Assembly: GCA_017308495.1 (NCBI GenBank)
Contig: JAFKES010000081.1
Location: 1 to 37,837 of the forward strand
Origin: Afipia sp.
GTDB taxonomy: Bacteria; Pseudomonadota; Alphaproteobacteria; Rhizobiales; Xanthobacteraceae
Direction: 5' to 3'
DNA: 37,837 nucleotides
Below, in pieces: positions 7,705 through 16,044 of this stretch (position 1 is the first letter of the stretch; each line of letters opens with the position of its first letter). Made by a program: the position numbers and the translations under genes. The notes below the pieces were generated by a model. It was not told the DNA's origin and did no database searches. It worked only from the letters and a program-made list of their open reading frames with translations.

Positions 7705-9192
7705 ATGAATGTCGGCAGCCAGCATCTTGTTCGGGGACGCGAACTCCTCGCGGAGTTCGAGGAAAGTCTCGGCGGCGATGATCGTCTGGTCCGGATGGCC
7801 GGCGATCTGGTGGGCAACGACGCCGAACTGACGGGGCCGTTCGGGCGCAAGACGCTGGTCTATGCGGATTACGTCGCCTCGGGGCGGGCGTTGATGTCGG
7901 TCGAGCGCTTCATCCTCGGCAAGGTGCTTCCGTTCTATGCCAACAGCCACACCGAGGCGTCGTATTGCGGTGGGTTCATGACGGGCCTGCGTCAGGCGGC
8001 GCGTGGCGTCATTGCGGAGATCTGCGGCGCGGATGACGATTACGCCGTGATTTTCGCCGGTTCGGGCGCGACCGCGGGATTGAATCGTCTGGTCCATCTG
8101 CTCGGGGTGAAAGACGCCACGGCGGTTGAGCGTCCCCGCGTCATTATCGGGCCTTATGAGCACCACTCGAATATCCTGCCATGGCGCGAGACCGCGGCGG
8201 AGATCATCGAGATCGACGAGTCCGAGGCCGGCGGTCCCGATCTGGCGCAGCTTGACGCGGCGCTGCGCGGCGCGGGCGGGCGGCCCGTCATCTGCGCGTT
8301 CTCGGCGGCATCGAACGTGACCGGCATCATGTCGGATGTTGCGGGGATCACGGAGCGGGCCAAGCGCGCGGGGGCGAAAATCATCTGGGATTATGCCGGA
8401 GGCGGGCCGTATCTGCCGATCGCCATGCGGCCTGCGCACGGAATCGAAATCGACGCGATCGTGGTCTCGCCGCACAAGTTCATCGGGGGCCCGGCGGCGT
8501 CGGGCGTGCTGATCGTGCGGCGCGAGGCCGTCGTCACCACCATCCCGACCTGGCCCGGAGGAGGAACGGTCAAGTTCGTCACCCGGACGGCGCACGATTA
8601 TGCGGACAGCCTCGAAGCGCGCGAGGAGGGCGGCACGCCCAACGTGCTGGGAGACATTCGCGCCGGCCTCGCTTTTCTCGTGAAGCGGGCGATCGGTCAG
8701 CAGACGATGTCGTCGCGCAACGCCGAACTCAGCGCCCGGGCGCTCGCCGCCTGGAGCCGGGTCAATAGCATCGAGTTGCTCGGCAATACGAAGGTGGCGC
8801 GGCTGCCGATCTTCTCGTTCCGGATCGCGGACGGGCAGGGCGGCTACATCCACCAGCAACTGGTCACGCGCATGCTGAGCGACCGCTTCGGCGTTCAGGC
8901 GCGGGGCGGCTGCGCCTGCGCCGGGCCCTATGCGCACCGGCTGCTCAATATCGACGATGACGAATCCGAAGACATCCGGCATCGCATCATCGCCGGCGAC
9001 GAATTGCGCAAGCCGGGCTTCACGCGCCTGAACTTCAGCGTGCTGCTGCCGGACGACAAGGTCGCCTATATCCTGGATTCGGTGACGCAGTTGGCGCGGG
9101 ATGCGGCGGACTTCCGCGACCGCTATGAGGTGAATGCGGCGCGGGCGATCTTCTCGCCGCGGGAGAATGCTGCCGTTAGTGCCGGGCGCTGA
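7705..9192 (+). CDS. Class V PLP-dependent aminotransferase / cysteine desulfurase-like enzyme
   Basis: A 495-aa PLP enzyme. GSGATAGLNRLVHLL binds the cofactor phosphate, GPYEHHSNILPW is the class V signature, WDYAGGGPY carries the PLP-ring aspartate, and SPHKFIGGPAASG contains the Schiff-base lysine. RGGCACAGPY sits at the position of the catalytic cysteine loop of NifS/SufS proteins and has two cysteines. The protein is longer (about 400 aa is usual) because of an N-terminal extension of about 50 residues and a long C-terminus. ATG 7705 is chosen over a TTG at 7678. No Fe-S assembly genes are adjacent, so a desulfurase role in Suf/Isc assembly is unlikely. Control by the divergent Lrp protein suggests amino-acid degradation, such as a lyase or transaminase (inference). 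Confidence 0.88.
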   Translation: MNVGSQHLVRGRELLAEFEESLGGDDRLVRMAGDLVGNDAELTGPFGRKTLVYADYVASGRALMSVERFILGKVLPFYANSHTEASYCGGFMTGLRQAARGVIAEICGADDDYAVIFAGSGATAGLNRLVHLLGVKDATAVERPRVIIGPYEHHSNILPWRETAAEIIEIDESEAGGPDLAQLDAALRGAGGRPVICAFSAASNVTGIMSDVAGITERAKRAGAKIIWDYAGGGPYLPIAMRPAHGIEIDAIVVSPHKFIGGPAASGVLIVRREAVVTTIPTWPGGGTVKFVTRTAHDYADSLEAREEGGTPNVLGDIRAGLAFLVKRAIGQQTMSSRNAELSARALAAWSRVNSIELLGNTKVARLPIFSFRIADGQGGYIHQQLVTRMLSDRFGVQARGGCACAGPYAHRLLNIDDDESEDIRHRIIAGDELRKPGFTRLNFSVLLPDDKVAYILDSVTQLARDAADFRDRYEVNAARAIFSPRENAAVSAGR

Positions 9193-9211
9193 TCCCGGCC
9201 TGTCCGGGCCA

Positions 9212-9244
9212 CGGAACTGCGTGGCGCGAGGCCACGCAGTTCCG
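9212..9244. terminator. Bidirectional terminator-like hairpin
   Basis: A perfect 14-bp stem (CGGAACTGCGTGGC with its complement) encloses the 5-base loop GCGAG. It lies in the 99-base gap between two convergent genes, the aminotransferase and the RidA-like gene, and can serve either. There is no U-run on either side, so it may be a weak intrinsic terminator or an RNA 3'-end stabiliser. Confidence 0.65.
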
Positions 9245-9291
9245 GAGAGCGCGCTTCTTGTGCGCGATGGGCTAACGTCCCGGTCGTCCGC

Positions 9292-9642
9292 TCAGGCCTT
9301 GACCGCCGCGGTGATGATGATCTCGACCTTGTATTCGGGGGCGGCCAGCCGGGATTCGCCGGTGGCGCGGGCCGGCGCGCCGTGACCGGCGACCCAGGCG
9401 TCCCACACACTGTTCATCTCGGCGAAATCCTTCATATCGGCGAGCCAGATGGTTGCGCTCAGCAGGTGGTCGCGATCGCTGCCGGCCTCGGCGAGCAGGG
9501 CATCGACCTGCGCCAGAACGGCTTTCGTCTGCGCCGCCACGCTTTCGCCGGGCGCGCCGACCTGGCCGGCTAGATACACGGTCCCGCCGTGAACGACGCC
9601 TTGGCTCATGCGTGCGCCCTGATGCAGCCGGGTTATCTTCAT
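9292..9642 (-). CDS. RidA/YjgF-YER057c-UK114 family imine/enamine deaminase
   Basis: A 116-aa small protein of the Rid family, whose members are trimeric and hydrolyse reactive 2-imino or enamine intermediates to the keto acid and ammonia. Visible family features are GGTVYLAGQVG, TKAVLAQVDALLAEAGSD, TIWLADMKDF and the C-terminal ATGESRLAAPEYKVEIIITA. The catalytic arginine of archetypal RidA lies in PARxxVEV; the corresponding stretch here, APARATGESRLA, is slightly different, pointing to a Rid subgroup rather than RidA itself. Ribosome site AAGGAG precedes the ATG. It is last in the alr-dadA operon, 12 bases after dadA, where it would deal with the imine released by D-amino-acid oxidation (inference). 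Confidence 0.92.
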   Translation of the reverse strand: MKITRLHQGARMSQGVVHGGTVYLAGQVGAPGESVAAQTKAVLAQVDALLAEAGSDRDHLLSATIWLADMKDFAEMNSVWDAWVAGHGAPARATGESRLAAPEYKVEIIITAAVKA

Positions 9643-9654
9643 GGGGAAACTCCT

Positions 9655-10908
9655 TCAGCCATAACGGGAGAGATTCAGGTCGTCCGCGCGGATGGCCGGC
9701 CGCGCGCCGCCGATGAGATCTGCCAGAACGGCAGCAGAGCCACATGCCATGGTCCAGCCCAAAGTGCCATGGCCTGAATTGACATAGAGGTTCTTGTAGC
9801 GGGTCGGCCCGATCACCGGCGTGCCATCCGGCGTCATCGGCCGCAGCCCGGTCCAGAACGTGGCGCGCGTTGGGTCGCCTGCGCCGCCGAACAGGTCGCC
9901 GACCGAATGTTCCAGCGTGGCGCGGCGCGCTTGCGGCAAGTCGAGGGCGAAGCCCGCGATCTCCGCCATGCCGCCGACGCGGATGCGGTCGCCGAGGCGG
10001 GTGATCGCCACCTTGTAGGTTTCATCCATGACCGTCGAGACCGGCGCGCGGGCGGCGTCGACGATCGGTACGGTGATGGAATAGCCCTTCACGGGATAGA
10101 TCGGCAGGCGCAAGCCCAGCGGCGCCAGCAGCGCCGGCGTGTAACTGCCGAAGGCGACCACGAACATATCCGCATCCATGGCGCCGGTCGTCAGTTCGGC
10201 GGCAACGACGCGGTCGCCCTCCATGCGCAGGCGCTGCACCTCGACGCCATATTGAAACCGCACTCCGAGCGCTTCGCATTTTTTGCTCAGATCGTTGGTG
10301 AACAGGAAACAGTCGCCGGTCTCGTCGTTGGGCAGGCGCAGGCCGCCGACGATCCTGTCGCGCGCGGCCGCGAGGCCGGGCTCGGCGGCGATACAGCCCG
10401 CCACGTCCAGCACCTCGAACGGCACGCCGTCGGCTTCCAGCACCTGGATGTCCTTGACGATGCCGTCGAGCTGCTTCTGCGTGCGGAACAGTTGCAGGGT
10501 GCCCTGCATGCGCTGATCGTAGGCGACGCCGGTCTCGGCCCGCAGATCGATCAGGCAGTCGCGGCTATATTCGGCAAGGCGGACCATGCGGCCCTTGTTG
10601 AGGGCATAGCGCGATGCGGTGCAGTTGCCCAGCATCGCGGTCAGCCAGCGCCAGGTGGCCCGGTCCATCATCGGCCGGATCACCAGCGGCGCATGTTTCA
10701 TGAACAGCCATTTGAGCGCCTTCAGCGGGATGCCGGGCGCGGCCCATGGCGAGGAGTAGCCCGGCGACACCTGCCCGGCATTGGCGAAGCTCGTTTCCAG
10801 AGCCGGGCCGGGCTGGCGATCCAGCACCGTGACCTGATGGCCCGCCTTGGCGAGATAGTAGGCCGACGTCACGCCGATCACGCCGGCTCCGAGGATGACA
10901 ACTCTCAT
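9655..10908 (-). CDS. dadA: D-amino acid dehydrogenase (small subunit), DadA
   Basis: A 417-aa FAD-dependent dehydrogenase of the DAO superfamily that oxidises D-amino acids, chiefly D-alanine, to the imino acid and passes electrons to the respiratory chain at the inner membrane. The N-terminal FAD motif is [21 protein letters not shown]. The DadA hallmarks [27 protein letters not shown] and the C-terminal [17 protein letters not shown] and [19 protein letters not shown] are present. The length is that of E. coli DadA. It lies 15 bases downstream of the racemase gene on the same strand. With the racemase it converts L-alanine through D-alanine to pyruvate. Confidence 0.96.
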   Translation of the reverse strand: MRVVILGAGVIGVTSAYYLAKAGHQVTVLDRQPGPALETSFANAGQVSPGYSSPWAAPGIPLKALKWLFMKHAPLVIRPMMDRATWRWLTAMLGNCTASRYALNKGRMVRLAEYSRDCLIDLRAETGVAYDQRMQGTLQLFRTQKQLDGIVKDIQVLEADGVPFEVLDVAGCIAAEPGLAAARDRIVGGLRLPNDETGDCFLFTNDLSKKCEALGVRFQYGVEVQRLRMEGDRVVAAELTTGAMDADMFVVAFGSYTPALLAPLGLRLPIYPVKGYSITVPIVDAARAPVSTVMDETYKVAITRLGDRIRVGGMAEIAGFALDLPQARRATLEHSVGDLFGGAGDPTRATFWTGLRPMTPDGTPVIGPTRYKNLYVNSGHGTLGWTMACGSAAVLADLIGGARPAIRADDLNLSRYG

Positions 10909-10923
10909 GATCGTTCCTGATGT

Positions 10924-12042
10924 TCAGCAGTAGTCCCGGTGATAACGATGGCCGAGGCGGGTCAGGATCTCGTAGGAGATCGTGCCGGCGTCCGCGGCGA
11001 TGGATTCGAGCGGCTGGTGGGGTCCGATGACCTCGACAAGGCTGCCGGGCGCGAGGTCGCCGTCGGGCAGCGCGGAGATGTCGATAGTGGTGCTGTCCAT
11101 CGACACCCGCCCGATGACGGGAAGCCGGACAGCGCCGAAATAGACCGCGCCGCGATCGCTGAGATGGCGCGGGAAGCCGTCGGCATAGCCGCAGGCGATG
11201 GTGGCGAGACGCCGCTCCGCGGTGGTGACGTGGACGCCACCATAACCGACGCGCGTCCCCTCCGGAACGGTCCGGGTCTGGATCACCCGCACATCCAGCC
11301 GGACGACGGGCGTCATGGGATTCGCAACGCCGGACGCCGGCGCGCCGCCGTAAAGCGCGACGCCGGGGCGCGCCAGCGCGCCGTGATAGGCCGCGCCGAG
11401 GAAGATGCCGCCGGAATTGGCGAAGCACAGTTCGGCGGGAGGCAGGCTTTTCGCGAGGCGCCGCAGCGTGGCGAGCTGAGCCGGGTTCTGCGCATTGTCG
11501 GGCTCGTCGGCCGACGCCAGATGGCTCATCAGGAAGAGGACGCGCACGCCCGCGAGCAAGCCCGGCTCATTGGCGAGGATGCGCACCTCGCTCTCCGACA
11601 GGCCGAGGCGCGACATCCCCGTGTCGAGCTGAAGGATGGCTGGCAGGTCGCGCCCTTCGGCGCACGCCTGATCGGACCAGCGTGTGATCTGATCGAGACT
11701 GTTGAGCACCGGCACGATGTCGGCAGCGGCGCATTGGCCTTCCGCGCCGGGAATGAGTCCGTTGAGGACGAACAGCCGCGCATCGCCGGCAACGATGGTC
11801 CGCAACGCCAGCGCCTCGTCGAGATGGGCGGCAAAGAAATCGCGGCAGCCGTGGGCGTAGAGCGCGGGGGCGATCCGGTCGGCGCCGAGGCCATAGGCGT
11901 TCGCCTTGAGCACGGCGCCCGCGACGGTCGGCGCGAGCCGGTCTCGGAGCGTGGCGTAGTTCCGCCCGACCGCCGCGAGATCGATGGTCAGGATGCCGCT
12001 GGCCGTGGTCCGGGCGGACAAGGATGAAAGGGCGCCGTGCAT
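10924..12042 (-). CDS. dadX: Alanine racemase (catabolic, DadX type)
   Basis: A 372-aa fold III PLP racemase interconverting L- and D-alanine. The PLP lysine is Lys46 in AVLKANAYGLG, the second catalytic base is Tyr267 in VGYGGVHVT, and RPGVALYGGAP and YADGFPRHLS are further family motifs. It is first in an operon with dadA and a RidA-like gene and divergent from an Lrp regulator, the standard context of the catabolic racemase. It may also supply D-alanine for peptidoglycan. The start ATG 12042 was kept as the only one giving a full N-terminal beta strand. Confidence 0.95.
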   Translation of the reverse strand: MHGALSSLSARTTASGILTIDLAAVGRNYATLRDRLAPTVAGAVLKANAYGLGADRIAPALYAHGCRDFFAAHLDEALALRTIVAGDARLFVLNGLIPGAEGQCAAADIVPVLNSLDQITRWSDQACAEGRDLPAILQLDTGMSRLGLSESEVRILANEPGLLAGVRVLFLMSHLASADEPDNAQNPAQLATLRRLAKSLPPAELCFANSGGIFLGAAYHGALARPGVALYGGAPASGVANPMTPVVRLDVRVIQTRTVPEGTRVGYGGVHVTTAERRLATIACGYADGFPRHLSDRGAVYFGAVRLPVIGRVSMDSTTIDISALPDGDLAPGSLVEVIGPHQPLESIAADAGTISYEILTRLGHRYHRDYC

Positions 12043-12060
12043 CAGCCATCTCGCGTGAAC

Positions 12061-12126
12061 GCAAATAGGCTATTGCAAAAATCATGCACGGATTGAGCAA
12101 TATGCGCTATATTATTTCACAATATG
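12061..12126. promoter_or_regulatory. AT-rich Lrp-type control region between dadX and its regulator
   Basis: The 127-base divergent gap is much more AT-rich than its surroundings. It contains a bulged inverted repeat, GCAAATAG-CTATTGC (12061-12076), and two direct copies of CAATATG at 12098-12104 and 12120-12126, 22 bp apart, so on the same DNA face. Lrp-family octamers typically bind several such phased, weakly conserved AT-rich sites. These are the likely sites by which the divergent regulator controls the D-alanine operon and itself (inference). Confidence 0.5.
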
Positions 12127-12169
12127 GCTTCAGTCGCTCAATTTATGCAGATTTTCGGAAAAATTGTGC

Positions 12170-12640
12170 ATGCCCAGCCTCGACGACATCGACCGTGAGA
12201 TCCTCCGCCTGCTGCGTCTCGACGCGCGCATGACCACTACCAAGTTGGCGGACGAGGTCGGGCTGTCGCCGTCGGCGTGCCTGCGGCGTATCCGCCACCT
12301 GGAGCATTCGGGCGTCATCCACGGTTACACGGCGATCATCGATCAGTCGTCGCGCGAGACGATGATGGTGGTGATCGTCAATATTTCGCTCGAGCGGCAG
12401 ACGGAGGATTATTTCCGCCGCTTCGAAACCGGGGTGCGCAAGCATCCGGAAATTCGCGAATGCTATCTGATGACCGGCGCGGCCGATTATCTGCTGCATG
12501 TGGAGGTGGAGAACGCCGCCGAGTTCGAGCGCATCCACACCGAGGTGCTCTCCACTCTGCCGGGGGTCTCGCGCATCCAGTCCAGCTTCACGATTCGCAA
12601 CGTGCTGGCGCCGCGAAAACAGTCGGCGAAGTCGCGATAG
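12170..12640 (+). CDS. Lrp/AsnC-family regulator of the D-alanine operon (DadR/BkdR-like)
   Basis: A 156-aa regulator with an N-terminal helix-turn-helix (SLDDIDREILRLLRLDAR, LADEVGLSPSACLRRIRHLE) and a C-terminal RAM domain (MMVVIVNISLERQTEDYFRRFE, ECYLMTGAADYLLHVEVEN). ATG 12170 is chosen over the TTG at 12164. Divergence from dadX-dadA-rid makes it the probable alanine-responsive activator of that operon, as DadR is in Pseudomonas. It converges with the ScfR-type regulator, with 25 bases between the stops. Confidence 0.93.
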   Translation: MPSLDDIDREILRLLRLDARMTTTKLADEVGLSPSACLRRIRHLEHSGVIHGYTAIIDQSSRETMMVVIVNISLERQTEDYFRRFETGVRKHPEIRECYLMTGAADYLLHVEVENAAEFERIHTEVLSTLPGVSRIQSSFTIRNVLAPRKQSAKSR

Positions 12641-12665
12641 CCGCAGGTGCGTCGCGCAAGCCGCG

Positions 12666-14105
12666 TCAGTCGGCGGAGAATCCGAACGGAACGCTCGATG
12701 TCCTGAAATCGTCGGGCATGATTTCCCGCCCGATCGGCGGCGCGGAGCGCGCCGCGCATTTCGGCCGGTGACAGACGCGGCAGGCGACGCCGATCGGCGT
12801 CGGTTCATCCGCGCGCGGCCCTTCGCCGTCGCGCGTATAGATCAACTGGCCAGCATGTTCGGCGGCGCAGCCGATCGCGATCGCCCGCTCCACGCGGACC
12901 GCGCCGAATGCGCCTCCGCCCGCGGTGACGGTGCGGGCGATCGAAAAGAAACGCTGGCCGTCGGGCAATTCCAGCCATTGCGTGACGATCTGGCGCGGCG
13001 TGCGAAAGACGCTGTGCACCGACCACAGCGGACACGCGCCGCCATGCTTGGCGAACGGAAATCCGGCGCCGTCCAGCAGCTTGGACATGTTGCCGGCGGG
13101 ATCGACCCGGATCAGAAAGAACGGGATCTTCTCCAGGCCCGGCCGCTGCAGGGTGGTGACGCGATGCGCGGTCTGCTCGAAGCTGGTGCCGAACTGCCGC
13201 GCCAGCGCTTCCAGATCGTAACGGCGGGTGTCGACCGCTTTCGCGAACACCGAATAGGGCATGATGAGGGCTGCGGCGGCATAGGCGGCCAGCGCCCGGC
13301 GTGCCAGCAGTTCGGCGCTTTTGGTGGTGAACTTGCCGGCTTCGAGCGCCACGCCGATCTCGTCGTCCATTTCGAGATAGGCCAGTTGTTTGGCCAGCTC
13401 GAAATTGAGGCTCGCGGTATCGAGTGAGTCCTCCAGCAGCAATTGCCGGCGATGGAGGTCCAGTCGCCGCAGCGAGCCCAGCATGACGTTCGGCGGCAGA
13501 TAACGCACATGAAGGTTGTGGCGCAGGCGCAGCCGCTCGATGAAGCCTGCCGGTCCGGAGGGATGCTGGACCAGACGCTCGGCGGCGTCGTCGAGATTGG
13601 CAAAATTGTTGCGGCGCGCGGCGAGAAACCGCCGCACCTCCGCAACCGGATCGTTGGCGTCGAAGCCCTCCTGCGCGGACAGCGCCGTGCGTCCCGCCAG
13701 CGCCGGTGCGGCCCGGTCGGCCAGTGCCAGTTGCTCCTCGCGATAGGCGGTGTAGAGACGAAGAAAGGCTTCGGTCATGCCCGGATAGCTGACGGCGAGA
13801 TCGCTGATCTCGAGCGCGGGGATGTCGATGTCGGAAAACATCGGCTCCTTGAGGATGGACTGCATGCGCGCGGTGTGATCGGCGCCGCCGTCGCCGGCGA
13901 GATCGGCTAGATCGATTTTGTAGGTGCGGGCGAGGCGCAGCAGCATGTCGGCCGTCACCGGTCGCTGGTTGCGCTCCAACAGCGCGACATAGGGGGCCGA
14001 GATTTCAAGGTCGGCCGCCATATTCGCCTGGGTCAGCCCGAGGTCGCGTCGCAGCCGTCGCAGGCGCGGGCCCATGAAAACCGATCGGGTGTTCGAAGTC
14101 GCCAT
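12666..14105 (-). CDS. ScfR/PrpR/RamB-type short-chain fatty acyl transcriptional regulator
   Basis: A 479-aa regulator. The N-terminal XRE helix-turn-helix (RLRRLRRDLGLTQANMAADLEISAPYVALLERN) is followed by an IrrE/ImmA-like peptidase-fold region around residues 190-280 (LRLRHNLHVRYLPPNVML, FELAKQLAYLEM) without the HExxH metal motif. A C-terminal domain ends in GVACRVCHRPKCAARSAPP. In mycobacterial PrpR the equivalent cysteine motif binds an Fe-S cluster and the protein senses acyl-CoA. Divergent placement from isocitrate lyase argues for control of aceA by acetate or fatty-acid-derived acyl-CoA. ATG 14105 is chosen; ATGs at 14147 and 14117 would add residues with no family support and run into the palindromic region. 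Confidence 0.92.
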   Translation of the reverse strand: MATSNTRSVFMGPRLRRLRRDLGLTQANMAADLEISAPYVALLERNQRPVTADMLLRLARTYKIDLADLAGDGGADHTARMQSILKEPMFSDIDIPALEISDLAVSYPGMTEAFLRLYTAYREEQLALADRAAPALAGRTALSAQEGFDANDPVAEVRRFLAARRNNFANLDDAAERLVQHPSGPAGFIERLRLRHNLHVRYLPPNVMLGSLRRLDLHRRQLLLEDSLDTASLNFELAKQLAYLEMDDEIGVALEAGKFTTKSAELLARRALAAYAAAALIMPYSVFAKAVDTRRYDLEALARQFGTSFEQTAHRVTTLQRPGLEKIPFFLIRVDPAGNMSKLLDGAGFPFAKHGGACPLWSVHSVFRTPRQIVTQWLELPDGQRFFSIARTVTAGGGAFGAVRVERAIAIGCAAEHAGQLIYTRDGEGPRADEPTPIGVACRVCHRPKCAARSAPPIGREIMPDDFRTSSVPFGFSAD

Positions 14106-14123
14106 GACACATCCCATGCGTGA

Positions 14124-14160
14124 TGTAATGTTATTACAACAATACACAAATATCTTGTAA
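14124..14160. promoter_or_regulatory. Palindromic operator candidate between the ScfR-type regulator and aceA
   Basis: TGTAAT-GTT-ATTACA (14124-14138) is a perfect 6+6 inverted repeat. A second inverted pair, TTACAA (14134-14139) with TTGTAA (14155-14160), shares its left arm. The TTRCA/TGYAA half-sites sit in an AT-rich pocket inside otherwise GC-rich DNA, 19-55 bases upstream of the regulator start and about 90 bases upstream of aceA. This fits binding of the divergent regulator to control both genes (inference). Confidence 0.55.
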
Positions 14161-14251
14161 GGTGTGACAATTTTTCCGCGCTGCGGCTGGTGTCTGGTGA
14201 AGCTGCGCGTACAACCGCGTCAGTTACGTCGTCATCGAAGGAGTCACGGAC

Positions 14252-15892
14252 ATGAACTTCCAGCCGCGCGGGATCAGCGACCGGGCCATTCAGGGGCCGG
14301 CATCCTACCAGAGCGAGATCGAGGCAGCCGAGGCGCTGCTCAAGACCAAGGAGACATGGAACGGCGTCAGCGCCGAGGCCGTGGCTCGCATGCGCCTGCA
14401 GAACCGCTTCAAGACCGGTCTCGACGTCGCCCGCTACACCGCGGCCGTGATGCGCGCCGACATGGCGGCCTACGATGCCGACCCCACCAAGTACACCCAG
14501 TCGCTAGGCTGCTGGCACGGCTTCATCGCCCAGCAGAAGCTGATCTCGATCAAGAAGCACTTCGGTGGCAAGACCGACCGCCGCTATCTCTATCTGTCCG
14601 GCTGGATGATCGCGGCGCTGCGCTCCGAATTCGGTCCGCTGCCGGATCAGTCGATGCACGAGAAGACCTCGGTGCCGGCGCTGATCGAAGAACTCTACAC
14701 CTTCCTGCGTCAGGCCGACTCGCGCGAACTCAACGACATCTTCCGCGAGCTCGATGCGGCGCGTAAGGCCGGCGACAAGGCCAAGGAAGCGGCCGCGATC
14801 GCCAAGATCGACAACTTCCAGACCCACGTCGTGCCGGTGATCGCCGACATCGACGCCGGCTTCGGCAACGCGGAAGCGACCTACCTGCTGGCGAAGAAGA
14901 TGATCGAGGCCGGCGCCTGCGCGCTCCAGATCGAAAACCAGGTGTCCGACGAGAAGCAGTGCGGCCATCAGGACGGCAAGGTCACCGTGCCGCACGACGT
15001 GTTCCTGGCCAAGATCCGCGCCTGCCGCCATGCCTTCCTCGAACTCGGGGTCGAGGACGGCATCATCGTCACCCGCACCGACTCGCTCGGCGCGGGCCTG
15101 ACCCAGCAGATCGCCGTCAGCCACCAGCCGGGCGACCTCGGCGACCAGTACAACAGCTTCCTCGACTGCGAGGAAGTGGACGCGACCAAGATCGGCAACG
15201 GCGACGTCATCATCAGCCGCAACGGCAAGCTGCTGCGTCCGAAGCGCCTGCCGAGCAACCTGTACCAGTTCCGTCCGGGTACGGGCGCGGACCGCTGCGT
15301 GCTCGACTGCATCACCTCGCTGCAGAATGGCGCCGACCTGTTGTGGATCGAGACCGAGAAGCCGCACATCGAGCAGATCGCCAGCATGGTCGATCGCATC
15401 CGCGAGGTCGTGCCCAACGCCAAGCTCGCCTACAACAACTCGCCGTCGTTCAACTGGACGCTGAACTTCCGCTGGCAGGTCTATGACGCCTGGAAGGCGG
15501 AAGGCAAGGACGTCAGCAAGTACAACCGCGCCGAGCTGATGAAGGTGGAGTACGACGACACCCCGCTGGCGATCGAGGCCGATCAACGCATCCGCACCTT
15601 CCAGGCGGATTCGGCCAAGCGCGCCGGCATCTTCCACCACCTCATCACGCTGCCGACCTATCACACCGCGGCGCTGTCCACCGACAACCTCGCGCGGGAA
15701 TATTTCGGCGAGCAGGGCATGCTCGGCTACGTGAAGAACGTGCAGCGTCAGGAAATCCGTCAGGGCGTCGCCTGCGTCAAGCACCAGAACATGGCCGGCT
15801 CCGACATCGGCGACGACCACAAGGAGTACTTCGCGGGTGAAGCGGCGCTCAAGGCGGGCGGCACCCACAACACGATGAACCAGTTCGGCTGA
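14252..15892 (+). CDS. aceA: Isocitrate lyase
   Basis: A 546-aa enzyme of the glyoxylate shunt that cleaves isocitrate to succinate and glyoxylate in the cytoplasm, allowing growth on acetate and fatty acids. The metal-binding VIADIDAGFGN and a variant of the catalytic KKCGH loop, EKQCGH (Cys237), are visible, as are TRTDS and the C-terminal active-site region NNSPSFNW. The length of about 540 aa belongs to the long isocitrate lyase subgroup found in Pseudomonas and Bradyrhizobium-type bacteria, not the 430-aa E. coli form. The AAGGAG ribosome site is well placed. Divergent from its probable regulator and followed by a strong hairpin, so monocistronic. Confidence 0.97.
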   Translation: MNFQPRGISDRAIQGPASYQSEIEAAEALLKTKETWNGVSAEAVARMRLQNRFKTGLDVARYTAAVMRADMAAYDADPTKYTQSLGCWHGFIAQQKLISIKKHFGGKTDRRYLYLSGWMIAALRSEFGPLPDQSMHEKTSVPALIEELYTFLRQADSRELNDIFRELDAARKAGDKAKEAAAIAKIDNFQTHVVPVIADIDAGFGNAEATYLLAKKMIEAGACALQIENQVSDEKQCGHQDGKVTVPHDVFLAKIRACRHAFLELGVEDGIIVTRTDSLGAGLTQQIAVSHQPGDLGDQYNSFLDCEEVDATKIGNGDVIISRNGKLLRPKRLPSNLYQFRPGTGADRCVLDCITSLQNGADLLWIETEKPHIEQIASMVDRIREVVPNAKLAYNNSPSFNWTLNFRWQVYDAWKAEGKDVSKYNRAELMKVEYDDTPLAIEADQRIRTFQADSAKRAGIFHHLITLPTYHTAALSTDNLAREYFGEQGMLGYVKNVQRQEIRQGVACVKHQNMAGSDIGDDHKEYFAGEAALKAGGTHNTMNQFG

Positions 15893-15905
15893 CGGTCGAA
15901 GGCGA

Positions 15906-15935
15906 CAGTCTGGAGTCCGGCCGGACTCCAGACTG
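15906..15935. terminator. 30-bp perfect palindrome downstream of aceA
   Basis: A 15-bp perfect self-complementary arm (CAGTCTGGAGTCCGG) runs straight into its reverse complement with no spacer, 13 bases after the aceA stop. The RNA would form a very stable hairpin. No T-run follows, so it may be a terminator needing a factor, or a 3'-stabilising element that insulates aceA from the transporter operon downstream. Confidence 0.6.
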
Positions 15936-16044
15936 ATCTGCCATGCGCTTCGCCTGCGGGCGCGAGCCGCCGCTTGCCAAGATGTCGGTAGTTCGATCAT
16001 ACTACTCCCAAGAAGCGACAAAAACGTCGACAGGGAGACAGACC

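Noticed and set aside
7591-8982. N-terminal extension of the Lrp regulator back into the aminotransferase
   Set aside because: The open frame continues but has no homology; the regulator starts naturally at ATG 7590 with MKIDSID.
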